From Gilliamella apis (GTDB lineage: Bacteria; Pseudomonadota; Gammaproteobacteria; Enterobacterales; Orbaceae): a stretch of 64,000 nucleotides of DNA. The notes under the pieces are model-generated. The model ran no database searches, was not told the origin of the DNA, and was given only the letters and a program-made list of their open reading frames with translations. Position 1 is the first letter of the stretch, and the number at the start of each line of letters is the position of its first letter. The DNA lies in assembly GCF_002142155.1 (NCBI RefSeq), contig NZ_NASD01000012.1, positions 1 through 64,000 of the forward strand. The letters run 5' to 3'. This document shows positions 40,803 to 49,087 of this stretch, one piece after another. A program made the position numbers and the translations under genes.

Positions 40803-40836
40803 TATTTTCGAAATGATTATTTATTGGAACTAATGT

Positions 40837-41451
40837 ATGTCTTATATTGTTGCACTTAGTGGTGGCATTGCCAGTGGTAAAAGTACCATTGCTAATCTAT
40901 TTGCGCAATTAGGTGTACCAATTATTGACGCTGATGTAATTGCTCGGCAAGTTGTTGCTGTAGGATCATCTGCTTTGACGCAAATTGTAAAACATTTTAG
41001 TCAAGAGATCTTGTTAGAAAATGGTGAGTTAGATCGAAGTCAATTAAGAGAAATTATTTTTAATAATGAACATGAACGGTTATGGTTAAACAACTTATTG
41101 CACCCGATTATTGCACAAGAAACTCAACAACAGATTGCAAAACAAACAGCTCCTTATATAATTTGGGTGGTACCATTATTAATTGAAAATAATCTACACC
41201 AACTAGCTGATCGGGTGTTAATAATTGATACTCCAGAGGCGTTACAACTAGAGCGCTTAATTGATCGTGATAAAATAAGTGAGTCTTTAGCCAAGAGAAT
41301 GATTGATTCACAAGTTTCATTAAGCGATCGTTTAGCATTTGCAGATGATATTATTATTAATGACGGTAATTTGGTGTCATTAACAATGCAAATATATGAT
41401 TTAAATAAAAAATATTTGCATAACTCTAAAGTTAAGAATAGCTATGAATAA
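40837..41451 (+). CDS. coaE: Dephospho-CoA kinase
   Basis: This enzyme catalyses the last step of coenzyme A synthesis, phosphorylating the ribose 3'-OH of dephospho-CoA. The P-loop GGIASGKST (residues 9-17) and the DADVIARQVV motif that binds substrate are intact, and the later LIDRDKISESLAKRMIDSQ lid is recognisable. The length of 204 aa is standard (E. coli 206). It is the first gene of coaE-zapD-yacG-tsaD; its end overlaps zapD by 8 nt, so translation is coupled. Confidence 0.96.
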   Translation: MSYIVALSGGIASGKSTIANLFAQLGVPIIDADVIARQVVAVGSSALTQIVKHFSQEILLENGELDRSQLREIIFNNEHERLWLNNLLHPIIAQETQQQIAKQTAPYIIWVVPLLIENNLHQLADRVLIIDTPEALQLERLIDRDKISESLAKRMIDSQVSLSDRLAFADDIIINDGNLVSLTMQIYDLNKKYLHNSKVKNSYE

Positions 41452-42181
41452 CATTGTTTTTGAACATCCATTAAACGAAAAAATGCGTACTTGGTTACGG
41501 CTTGAATTTTTACTTAATCAATTAAATACACACCATCATTTTGAGAAAAATAATGCTTTATTGTTTTTTCATGCTTTATCTGAATTACTCGAAATTATTG
41601 AACGAAATGATGTCAAAGGGGATTTGATTAAAGAGATTGAAGCTCAAAAACAAAAATTACTTTCTTGGATTGATATTGACGGTGTTGATAAAGAATTGCT
41701 TGGCGAAATGATTAACAAGTATGAAGTGTTTTTAACTAAATTTAACTCAAGTTTACGTTTGGGACAACCGTTAAAAGATGATCGATTTATCATGGCAATT
41801 CGTCAGCGTTTGATGATTCCAGGTGGATGTTGTAGTTTTGATTTACCATCTTTCCATTTGTGGTTAAATCAACCGCAAGAAAAACGTAATATTCAAGTTG
41901 ATAAATGGCTGCAGCATATTGCAATACTTGATGAAACGTTAAAAGCATGTTTACAGTTTATTAGGCAACTAGGTGAATTTAAAACTTTTACTTGTACTAA
42001 TAATTTTTTTCAAGAGACTAATGGCGATGTGAATTTGATTCGAATTCGTGTTGCTTTCGAGAAAAATGTTTACCCTCAAGTTTCCGGTCACATGTCTCGT
42101 TATAGCATTCGTTTTTTACCCCTTTATGCTGGCGATAATAGTAATATTGATGCAATTGAATTTGAACTTGCATGTTGTTAG
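41444..42181 (+). CDS. zapD: Cell-division protein ZapD
   Basis: A cytoplasmic protein of 245 aa that bundles FtsZ filaments at the division site. The sequence follows E. coli ZapD (YacF): FEHPLNEKMRTWLRLEFLL at the start, then ERNDVKGDLIKEIE, and the end SGHMSRYSIRFLPL. The order coaE-zapD-yacG is the enteric one. The start overlaps coaE, and the downstream gene yacG follows after 24 nt. Confidence 0.95.
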   Translation: MNNIVFEHPLNEKMRTWLRLEFLLNQLNTHHHFEKNNALLFFHALSELLEIIERNDVKGDLIKEIEAQKQKLLSWIDIDGVDKELLGEMINKYEVFLTKFNSSLRLGQPLKDDRFIMAIRQRLMIPGGCCSFDLPSFHLWLNQPQEKRNIQVDKWLQHIAILDETLKACLQFIRQLGEFKTFTCTNNFFQETNGDVNLIRIRVAFEKNVYPQVSGHMSRYSIRFLPLYAGDNSNIDAIEFELACC

Positions 42182-42205
42182 TCCTATTACTTTAAGAGTG
42201 TTTAA

Positions 42206-42424
42206 ATGAATAAAAATACTGTTACTATTGTAAAGTGTCCTACCTGTCAAAAAGATGTTGAATGGTCTGAAAAAAGTTTATACCGACCTTTTTGTAGTAA
42301 ACGTTGTCAATTAATTGACTTAGGTGATTGGGCAACTGAAGAACATCGCATTGCTGATAAAGAACTAAGTGAACAAGATCTTTGGAGTGAAGATGATCTT
42401 TCCAATTTAGTGAGTAAATATTAA
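42206..42424 (+). CDS. yacG: DNA gyrase inhibitor YacG
   Basis: A 72-aa zinc-finger protein that binds GyrB and inhibits gyrase. The four zinc ligands are in [10 protein letters not shown] and FCSKRCQ (Cx2C...Cx3C), and the [20 protein letters not shown] block is characteristic. Its stop codon shares one base with the tsaD start (TAATG), so the two are translationally coupled. Confidence 0.94.
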   Translation: MNKNTVTIVKCPTCQKDVEWSEKSLYRPFCSKRCQLIDLGDWATEEHRIADKELSEQDLWSEDDLSNLVSKY

Positions 42425-43452
42425 TGAAGATTTTAGGTATTGAAACATCGTGTGATGAAACAGGTATTGCCATTTATGATGACAAGCAAGGGCTTATCGC
42501 TAATCAACTCTATTCACAAATAAAATTACATGCCGATTATGGTGGCGTTGTGCCAGAATTGGCCTCTCGTGATCATATTCGTAAAACAGTGCCATTGATA
42601 CAAGCTGCACTAAAAGAGGCTAATTTGTGTGCAAGTGATATTGATGGTGTGGCTTATACCGCAGGCCCAGGTTTGATTGGGGCTTTAATGGTTGGCGCCT
42701 CTATTGGACGCTCACTTGCATATGCATGGGACGTACCAGCCGTTGCGGTTCATCATATGGAAGGTCACTTGTTAGCCCCTATGCTAGAAGATAATCCTCC
42801 TGAGTTTCCATTTGTGGCTTTGTTAGTATCAGGAGGACATACTCAGTTAATTAAAGTAACTGGTGTTGGTAAATATCAATTACTTGGTGAATCAATTGAT
42901 GATGCAGCAGGGGAAGCATTTGATAAAACTGCTAAATTGTTAGGACTTGACTATCCTGGTGGTGCAAAATTATCAAAATTAGCTGAACTCGGCGATGCCA
43001 CACGGTTTCGTTTTCCTCGACCGATGACTGATAGACCTGGTTTAGATTTTAGCTTTTCAGGGCTTAAAACTGCTGCAGCAAATACTATTTATCAACAGAG
43101 CCAAGCTCAGGATCTTGACGAACAAACCAGAGCAGATATAGCTAAGGCCTTTGAGGATGCTTTAGTTGATACTTTATTAATAAAGTCGCGTCGAGCTTTA
43201 GATCAAACTGGTTTTAATCGATTGGTTATTGCCGGAGGAGTGAGTGCCAATAAAACTTTACGTCGCCAACTTGCTGCACTTATGGCCCAACGCAAAGGGC
43301 AAGTTTATTATCCTCGATTAGAATTTTGTACTGATAATGGTGCGATGATAGCCTATGCAGGTATGATTCATCTTAAAGCCTCACAATTTGCCGATCTAGC
43401 TATTGAGGTTAAACCAAGATGGCCATTAAGTGAATTAAACGCGAAAGAATAA
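42424..43452 (+). CDS. tsaD: tRNA t6A synthesis protein TsaD
   Basis: This ATPase acts with TsaB, TsaC and TsaE to make N6-threonylcarbamoyl-adenosine at position 37 of ANN-decoding tRNAs. Metal ligands His111 and His115 lie in [12 protein letters not shown], as in E. coli. The KAE1 signature [16 protein letters not shown] and the nucleotide-binding [10 protein letters not shown] are intact. The 342-aa length is close to E. coli's 337. It is the last gene of the operon and is followed by an intrinsic terminator. In E. coli tsaD lies by rpsU instead, so this linkage differs. Confidence 0.96.
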   Translation: MKILGIETSCDETGIAIYDDKQGLIANQLYSQIKLHADYGGVVPELASRDHIRKTVPLIQAALKEANLCASDIDGVAYTAGPGLIGALMVGASIGRSLAYAWDVPAVAVHHMEGHLLAPMLEDNPPEFPFVALLVSGGHTQLIKVTGVGKYQLLGESIDDAAGEAFDKTAKLLGLDYPGGAKLSKLAELGDATRFRFPRPMTDRPGLDFSFSGLKTAAANTIYQQSQAQDLDEQTRADIAKAFEDALVDTLLIKSRRALDQTGFNRLVIAGGVSANKTLRRQLAALMAQRKGQVYYPRLEFCTDNGAMIAYAGMIHLKASQFADLAIEVKPRWPLSELNAKE

Positions 43453-43497
43453 TATCCTATTTAATTATTTATCAATGGAGCATTACCAGATTTTTAT

Positions 43498-43523
43498 AGT
43501 GGGGTAAATTCCCCACTTTTTTC
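43498..43523 (+). terminator. Terminator after tsaD
   Basis: A 7-bp G/C-rich stem (AGTGGGG at 43498-43504, CCCCACT at 43511-43517) followed by TTTTTT ends the coaE-tsaD operon. Confidence 0.9.
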
Positions 43524-43535
43524 TTAATATAAGAC

Positions 43536-43862
43536 TTATTGATTATCGTCAGTTGATTTATTTAAAGCTAGTTTTTCGATATTTCGGTTAATATTGAATA
43601 GAACACAAATTATTTCGTATCCGATGCGGGTAAATAAAGCACCACCAACGATGGTTATAATGCCGGTTATTATACCTAGTAGTGCTGAGCCAAAACTATA
43701 ACGAATAATTAGAAAACTTGAGAAGATGATAACTAGACCTGAAAATGCGATAAGAATTAAACTTATCCAATAAATTACAGTAATAATTTTAGGCGTGAAC
43801 ATTTTGTCAAAAAAGAAAAAGTCTTTAAAAGAAAGTCCACTGGTATCTATTATTTTTTTCAT
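43536..43862 (-). CDS. DUF4282 small membrane protein
   Basis: A 108-aa inner-membrane protein with two hydrophobic segments (about 27-50 and 56-78). The pattern FKDFFFFDKMFTPKII followed by the membrane pair and then RIGYEIICVLFNINRNIEKL fits DUF4282, a family of unknown function found in many bacteria. The start has AAGGAA six bases before the ATG. It is monocistronic and convergent with the tsaD operon. Confidence 0.8.
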   Translation of the reverse strand: MKKIIDTSGLSFKDFFFFDKMFTPKIITVIYWISLILIAFSGLVIIFSSFLIIRYSFGSALLGIITGIITIVGGALFTRIGYEIICVLFNINRNIEKLALNKSTDDNQ

Positions 43863-43986
43863 TTTATTTCCTTAATTAAGTTTTATTTATTTTATTGCTT
43901 TGACTTTGGTCAAAAAAACGATACATTTAATACCAAATAAATCAATAAAGCAACGTTATTTTTAAAAAGGTTTTTAAAATTTTAAT

Positions 43987-45750
43987 ATGAAAACATTTAT
44001 TCCGGGTAAAGATGCAGCACTTGAAGATTCCATTAACTATTTTCAACAACAATTAGATAAATATGATTTAGCTGTTAATGAAGCCTCTTGGCTTAACCCC
44101 GTGCCCAATGTTTGGTCGGTACATATTCAAAATATAAAATGTCCTTTATGTTTTGCTAATGGCAAAGGCTCGAGTAAAAAAGCGGCGTTAGCTTCTGCTT
44201 TAGGTGAATATTTTGAGAGACTTTCAACTAACTACTTTTTTTCTGATTTTTATTTAGGTGATAAAGTCGCTAATGGTGAATTTGTTCATTATCCATCGGA
44301 AAAATGGTTTGCAATTCCTGATGATAATAGTTTACCCAAAGGTTTATTATCGCAAAAGTTACTTAATTTTTATGATCCTGAACACGAATTAACGGCAACG
44401 GATCTAATTGATTTACAGTCTAGTAATAGTGAAAGGGGTATTTGTGCTTTACCATTTGTACAACAATCAGATGGCAAAACCATTTATGTACCAGTGAACT
44501 TAATTGCTAACTTATATGCATCAAATGGAATGTCAGCAGGCAACACACAAAATGAAGCGCGAGTACAAGCTTTATCCGAAATATTTGAACGTTATACCAA
44601 AAATAAAATTATTGCTGAAGCTATTAGTCTGCCAACTATTCCCGAAACAGTAATTAATCGTTATCCAGCCGTATTAGCAGCAATCGAAACGCTTGAAAAG
44701 GAAGGTTTCCCTATTTATTGTTTTGATGCATCATTAGCTGGTGAATTTCCAGTGATTTGTGTTGTGCTATTTAACCCTCAAAATGGTACATGTTATGCTT
44801 CATTCGGTGCTCATCCTAATTTTGGTGTAGCACTTGAACGAACAGTGACTGAATTACTACAAGGTCGAAGTCTTAAAGATCTTGATGTGTTTTCACCGCC
44901 AAGTTTTGATAATGATGATGTAGCAGATCTTAGTAATTTAGAAACGCATTTTATTGATTCAAGTGGCTTAATTTCTTGGGATCTTTTTAATCAAAAATCG
45001 GATTATGAGTTTGTTGATTGGGATTTTTCTGGTACAACCGAGCAGGAATTTGCCAACTTGATGGCGATTTTTGAGCGTCATCAAATAGAAGTGTTAATAA
45101 TGGATTATCAGCATCTTGGGGTTTATGCTTGTCGAATTTTAGCCGTTGGCATGTCAGAAATCTATCCGCCAGAGGATCTGTTAATTGCTAATAACAATAT
45201 GGTGATTCATCTTCGTGATTTGATTTTGTCACTACCATATCAAAAACGTACTAACAAGCAACTACTCGACATTATTGAACTGTTTGATGAAGAAGGTATA
45301 GATGATTTTGCTCGAGTTCGTGAATTACTTGGTATTGCAACAGGTAAAGATAATGCATGGTTAACATTGAGAATTGGCGAATTAAAAGCTATGCTGGCGT
45401 TAGCAGCACAGGATTTACCGCAAGCTAAATTATGGATAGATTGGACGATTGAAATGAATGAGTCTATTTTTAGTGTAGAACGCAATCATGCCTATCGTTG
45501 TTTGCAAACTTTAGTTAATTTCATTATTGAGCGTGGCGCAAACCAATTTGATGATTATCAACCTGCTTTTAATAAAATGTATGGTAGTTCCTGTGTAGCA
45601 GAAATGTGGCTTTATGCAACAGCAAAAAAACAATTTTTTGGGCTAACGGATTTAGATCACTCTATTTCAGATAGTGATAGTTTAATGGATCTATTTACCA
45701 TGCACAAAAAGCTTTTAGATGTATATAATAAATTACATCAAATTATGTAA
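43987..45750 (+). CDS. ycaO: YcaO protein (standalone YcaO-domain ATPase)
   Basis: A 587-aa protein colinear with E. coli YcaO (586 aa). It has the ATP-using YcaO fold plus a C-terminal TPR-like domain. In E. coli it is implicated in RimO-dependent beta-methylthiolation of ribosomal protein S12; rimO itself is at 56.8 kb in this window, though not adjacent. Key stretches seen are FIPGKDAALEDSI, SALGEYFERLSTNYFF, NEARVQALSEIFERYTKN and FGVALERTVTELLQGR, which carry the nucleotide and Mg ligands of the family. No azoline-peptide partner genes are nearby, so a peptide-natural-product role is unlikely. Confidence 0.94.
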   Translation: MKTFIPGKDAALEDSINYFQQQLDKYDLAVNEASWLNPVPNVWSVHIQNIKCPLCFANGKGSSKKAALASALGEYFERLSTNYFFSDFYLGDKVANGEFVHYPSEKWFAIPDDNSLPKGLLSQKLLNFYDPEHELTATDLIDLQSSNSERGICALPFVQQSDGKTIYVPVNLIANLYASNGMSAGNTQNEARVQALSEIFERYTKNKIIAEAISLPTIPETVINRYPAVLAAIETLEKEGFPIYCFDASLAGEFPVICVVLFNPQNGTCYASFGAHPNFGVALERTVTELLQGRSLKDLDVFSPPSFDNDDVADLSNLETHFIDSSGLISWDLFNQKSDYEFVDWDFSGTTEQEFANLMAIFERHQIEVLIMDYQHLGVYACRILAVGMSEIYPPEDLLIANNNMVIHLRDLILSLPYQKRTNKQLLDIIELFDEEGIDDFARVRELLGIATGKDNAWLTLRIGELKAMLALAAQDLPQAKLWIDWTIEMNESIFSVERNHAYRCLQTLVNFIIERGANQFDDYQPAFNKMYGSSCVAEMWLYATAKKQFFGLTDLDHSISDSDSLMDLFTMHKKLLDVYNKLHQIM

Positions 45751-45970
45751 TGAAAAATTTTATTAATTATCAGAAAAAACTAACTATTAATAGTTATTAT
45801 TGATGGTTACAATAGTTTTTATAAAAAAATTTTTAATTAATACTTATCAAATGGGGCTAATTAGCATATTATATAAATGATCCATAATTAGATCTGTTAT
45901 TTGATTAAGTTATCAAAATTTAGATTTACATATCCAAAAGATCTTTGTTGGCATTGTTGTATTATATTAA

Positions 45971-46003
45971 AGCAGTAAGATTACTTCCCTTATTGCTTTT
46001 TTC
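45971..46003 (+). terminator. Terminator in the ycaO-PfkB space
   Basis: A 9-bp stem with one G-U pair (AGCAGTAAG at 45971-45979, CTTATTGCT at 45989-45997) followed by TTTTT. It lies 221 nt after the ycaO stop, farther than usual, and could end an unseen short RNA or the ycaO message. The rest of 45751-46107 is AT-rich; it contains a 14-bp palindrome AACTATTAATAGTT at 45782. Confidence 0.7.
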
Positions 46004-46110
46004 TCTCTTAATTAATGGTAATCAATAGCACAATTACGTTCAAAATCGTTTAGTTAAATTATTTTCAATATTTGTTTTTTTTAAATTATATAATTTATTA
46101 AGGATAAATG

Positions 46111-47067
46111 ATGACAATACTTACCGTTGGTTTTGCTTGTTTAGATCTATTGTGTTTTACCTCATCTGGTTTGGAACTGAATGGTTCAATTACTTCCGAT
46201 GATGTTGTTTATTCTGGCGGAGGATCATGTGCTAATACAGCATATTTATTAGCACTATGGGGTGAAGATATATATCATATTGGCCATCTCAACAATGATA
46301 ATCATGGTAATCAAATTGAGACAGAGCTTGCTAATATTGGCGTTAATACGCGGCAATTTATCTTTTCAGAGAAAATGGTCACACCATTAGAAGCTATCAC
46401 CGTTGATGAGCAAAATAATAGCTATACTATTATATCACATCGCTTGGTACAGCCGCCTAAATTGACAATAGCAGAAAAAAATAAATTAGCTCACTTTGTA
46501 CAAACTGTAAGCGAAAACAAAAATGATATAGTTATGTTAGCTGATGGCTATGAAGCAGAATTGAGTGAGTACCTAATTGAGCATTTACCCAAAGTCAAAA
46601 TGATTATGAATGTAGATAACCTGTCGGCTAATAGTTTGTACTTAGCTCAACAAGCTGATTATCTAATTGTAACAGAACAATTTGCTAGTGCTTTTGTTAA
46701 ATTAAAAGCTTTCCATGGTAGCGATGAGATTAAAAGTGCATTGAAAAAATTACGCAATTTAACTAACGGTAAAATTATTATTCGTATGAATAAAAAAGAT
46801 TGCGTATATCTTGATCATCAACAAGTAGTAACAATTTCTGGCTTTAACAAACAAGCTGTTGATGACATTACTGAAAATGATATTTTTCAGGGGGCTTTTG
46901 CTTACGGTATTAGTTATGGTTGGCCATTAGAGAAAACGATTTTGTTTGCCAATCTAGCCATAGTAGCAGCCAACAAACAGAAAAGAGGGCGTAGTGCAAT
47001 GCCTAACTTGGTTGATATTAATCGAGCAGGTAAAGATCTTATTAAAGATTTTAAATACTTTTTTTGA
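46111..47067 (+). CDS. PfkB-family kinase-like protein with altered catalytic loop
   Basis: A 318-aa ribokinase-fold protein. The N-terminal signature is recognisable (YSGGGSCANTAYLLALWG and HIGHLNNDNHG). The C-terminal signature, normally D-T-x-G-A-G-D-x-F-x-G-A, reads DDITENDIFQGAF. The catalytic Asp257 and QGAF remain, but the anion-hole GAG is replaced by TEN. The active site may therefore be impaired or specialised. Relatives phosphorylate sugars or nucleosides; the substrate is unknown. Of two adjacent ATG codons I use the second, which has better spacing from AAGGA. No sugar transporter or enzyme gene is adjacent. Confidence 0.78.
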   Translation: MTILTVGFACLDLLCFTSSGLELNGSITSDDVVYSGGGSCANTAYLLALWGEDIYHIGHLNNDNHGNQIETELANIGVNTRQFIFSEKMVTPLEAITVDEQNNSYTIISHRLVQPPKLTIAEKNKLAHFVQTVSENKNDIVMLADGYEAELSEYLIEHLPKVKMIMNVDNLSANSLYLAQQADYLIVTEQFASAFVKLKAFHGSDEIKSALKKLRNLTNGKIIIRMNKKDCVYLDHQQVVTISGFNKQAVDDITENDIFQGAFAYGISYGWPLEKTILFANLAIVAANKQKRGRSAMPNLVDINRAGKDLIKDFKYFF

Positions 47068-47307
47068 TCTATTACTAAAATGATTGATCATCAAAATTGT
47101 TTTATTTGAGCGAGCTCTTGAATCTCTAAAAATTACTTTTCTAAATATTTTTAAGTATCACAAATTTTCTGCTTTCTAATAGGATTTTATAATCAATTAT
47201 GCTCATTCAATTACGTTTATAAGCTTTAAACAAAGCGTTTTCTCATAAGACCATTTTATTAATCACTGTTATCGTTTTGATATATTTTTTAAAACAAACT
47301 ACAATTT

Positions 47308-47329
47308 TGTTAAACGTCCATGTTTAACA
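47308..47329. terminator. Hairpin after the shikimate dehydrogenase-like gene
   Basis: TGTTAAAC (47308-47315) and GTTTAACA (47322-47329) form a perfect 8-bp stem with a 6-nt loop, 39 nt past the stop of the minus-strand gene. T-rich sequence follows on the minus strand. Otherwise 47068-47367 shows nothing recognisable. Confidence 0.4.
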
Positions 47330-47367
47330 TGTTAACCTGTCTTTATTATTATTTTTTTGTAATGTTC

Positions 47368-48198
47368 TTAACCTTGTCTGGCGAATTCACCTGCTTGCTG
47401 GATCAATTCTTCACTAGGAGTAACACCGGTATATAAAATAAATTGCTCAACCGCTTGTAACACGGCGACATCAGCTCCTGAAATAATCGTTTTATTTAAG
47501 TTTTTAGCATACTTTATAAGTGGTGTTTCAACGGGTAGGGCGACAACATCAAATATAATATCTGCTTGGTTAATCATTGCTTCACTAAACGATAATTGGT
47601 CTGCCTCAATGCCACCTTGCATGCCAATTGGCGTAACATTGATAATTAATTTAGCTTGTTCTGGTGTAATGGTAGATTCATCTTTTTGCCATTGGTAATT
47701 ATAACGCTTAGCTAAAGCTTCCCCTTTCTGTTGGTTTCTAGCACAGACTATGCCATGTTTAAAACCAGCATCGTAAAATGCCCCAATTACAGCATTAGCC
47801 ATACCACCACTACCTTTTAAAATAAATGGTGTGTTATTACTGATATGATTAGCTTTAATTAGTTTTTCCACCGCAATATAATCAGTGTTGTAGGCCTTCA
47901 AATAGTGATCGGTATTAACAATAGTGTTAACCGCTTGAATTGATTGTACCGAAACATCTAATTCATCAATAAATTCGATACATGCTTGTTTATAAGGCAT
48001 TGAGATAGCACAACCACGAATTGATAATGCTTTAATTCCATAAATAGCATCTTTTAAGTTATTGGTTGTAAAAGCTTTATATAGATAATTTAAATCTAAT
48101 TTTTCATATAAAAAATTGTGAAAACGAGTACCAAAATTACTTGGTCTTGCTGAAAGAGACATACAAACAATAGTATCTTTGTTGATAATTCTTGCCAT
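47368..48198 (-). CDS. Shikimate dehydrogenase-like protein (HI0607/SdhL type)
   Basis: A 276-aa NAD(P)-dependent oxidoreductase of the AroE superfamily. It follows Haemophilus HI0607 (SMSARPSNFGTRFHN-like start, RGCAISMPYKQ, AYNTDYIAVEKLI, GSGGMANAVIGAF, VVALPVETPLI, QAVEQFILYTG). In this branch the AroE motif NVTIPHK becomes SMPYK, but the catalytic lysine and the NTD aspartate are kept. HI0607-type enzymes turn over shikimate poorly, so the true substrate is unsettled. It probably does not supply the shikimate pathway. It is divergent from a YgbA-like gene 73 bp away. Confidence 0.88.
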   Translation of the reverse strand: MARIINKDTIVCMSLSARPSNFGTRFHNFLYEKLDLNYLYKAFTTNNLKDAIYGIKALSIRGCAISMPYKQACIEFIDELDVSVQSIQAVNTIVNTDHYLKAYNTDYIAVEKLIKANHISNNTPFILKGSGGMANAVIGAFYDAGFKHGIVCARNQQKGEALAKRYNYQWQKDESTITPEQAKLIINVTPIGMQGGIEADQLSFSEAMINQADIIFDVVALPVETPLIKYAKNLNKTIISGADVAVLQAVEQFILYTGVTPSEELIQQAGEFARQG

Positions 48199-48271
48199 TA
48201 ACCAAAATCCTTGTGATCATATTAACTAATTCTTTATTCTATCATCTATTTTAACTAACGTATATTTGATT

Positions 48272-48613
48272 ATGGTTGCAAACAATACTGGTCCGAAAAT
48301 AACTCAAGAAAAAGCTACCGTAAAAGTGATGATACACCTATATTGTCACCAAAAACACCATACTCCAAAAAATCAACTATGTGATGAGTGTAGTGATCTC
48401 TTGCAATACGCCATGCAACGTTTAACTATGTGCCGATTTGGTGAGAAGAAAACTACCTGCGAAAAATGTCCAAAACATTGTTATCGTAAAGATTATAAAC
48501 AGAAGATTAAAGAAGTTATGCGTTATGCAGGGCCAAGAATGATGATCCATCATCCAATCATGGCGGTTAAGCATTTGTATAAAAATTTGAAAACTATTTT
48601 GAAGGTATTTTAA
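48272..48613 (+). CDS. ygbA: YgbA family (nitrous-oxide-stimulated promoter) protein
   Basis: A 113-aa cysteine- and histidine-rich protein of the YgbA_NO family, linked in E. coli to nitric-oxide stress and NsrR control. Seven cysteines occur in metal-site-like spacing (YCHQKHH, LCDECSD, TMCRFGEKKTTCEKCPKHCY), and the KEVMRYAGPRMMIHHP block is typical of the family. I use the ATG at 48272 in place of the TTG two codons earlier. No NsrR site is obvious in the short upstream region. Molecular function is not firmly known. Confidence 0.85.
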   Translation: MVANNTGPKITQEKATVKVMIHLYCHQKHHTPKNQLCDECSDLLQYAMQRLTMCRFGEKKTTCEKCPKHCYRKDYKQKIKEVMRYAGPRMMIHHPIMAVKHLYKNLKTILKVF

Positions 48614-48641
48614 CAAAAGTATTTTTTCACAATTAAAAAAG

Positions 48642-48665
48642 TTGAGGAGAGGGGTTTTTGGCTTA
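48642..48665 (+). repeat. Intergenic motif shared with 62460-62484, copy 1
   Basis: TTGAGGAGAGGGG followed by TTTTTGGCTTA, 29 nt after the ygbA stop. A nearly identical string (one substitution, one extra T, one more substitution) is at 62460-62484, also shortly after a stop codon. It is G-rich in otherwise AT-rich spacer. It may be a repeated extragenic or RNA element. Confidence 0.45.
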
Positions 48666-48782
48666 TTTTTATCACTTATTTTTTTGATTTCATCAATGTT
48701 GCATTCGTTTTTTCTATCAATGCAATAATTTTCACTTATTTTAGATGTTTTTTGCAATTTACTCGCAGTTAAATGCTAAAAA

Positions 48783-48797
48783 TGCGAATGATTATCT
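48783..48797 (+). promoter_or_regulatory. Fur box upstream of feoA
   Basis: TGCGAATGATTATCT matches the 7-1-7 Fur site TGATAATGATTATCA in 12 of 15 positions and lies 51 nt before the feoA start. Iron repression of feo by Fur is known in E. coli. Confidence 0.6.
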
Positions 48798-48847
48798 TTT
48801 AAAATATTGTCATTTTTTAAATACAACCTTATTTGATAGGAAGTATG

Positions 48848-49087
48848 ATGTCTGCATTTACGCTTGATCGCCTTTCTCAAGGACGTGAAGCTGTTATTAA
48901 ACGTCTGTTACCTGACTCTTTACCTTTTCGTCAAAAGCTTTTAGCTATGGGAATGACGCCCGGATGTAAGTTGACTGTGATGCAAATAGCTCCATTAGGT
49001 GATCCAATTGAAATTAATTTGCGTGGTTTTCTACTGTGTTTACGCCGTCGTGAAGCGGCGGCAATTGAAGTTGAGGTAGTCGCATGA
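48848..49087 (+). CDS. feoA: Ferrous iron transport protein A
   Basis: A small SH3-fold protein of 79 aa required for FeoB activity. The family core LLAMGMTPGCKLTVMQIAPLGDPIEI and the RREAAAIEV end are present. I begin it at the ATG giving MSAFTLDRL, which has the best spacing from AGGA; two in-frame starts lie just upstream. The last bases overlap feoB by 4 nt (ATGA). It is the first gene of feoABC, under a Fur-like site. Confidence 0.93.
   Translation: MSAFTLDRLSQGREAVIKRLLPDSLPFRQKLLAMGMTPGCKLTVMQIAPLGDPIEINLRGFLLCLRRREAAAIEVEVVA

Noticed and set aside
48684-48696. FNR-like TTGAT-ATCAA pair upstream of feoA
   Set aside because: The spacer is 3 nt (TTC) where FNR sites need 4, so it was not called although FNR control of feo is known in E. 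coli.
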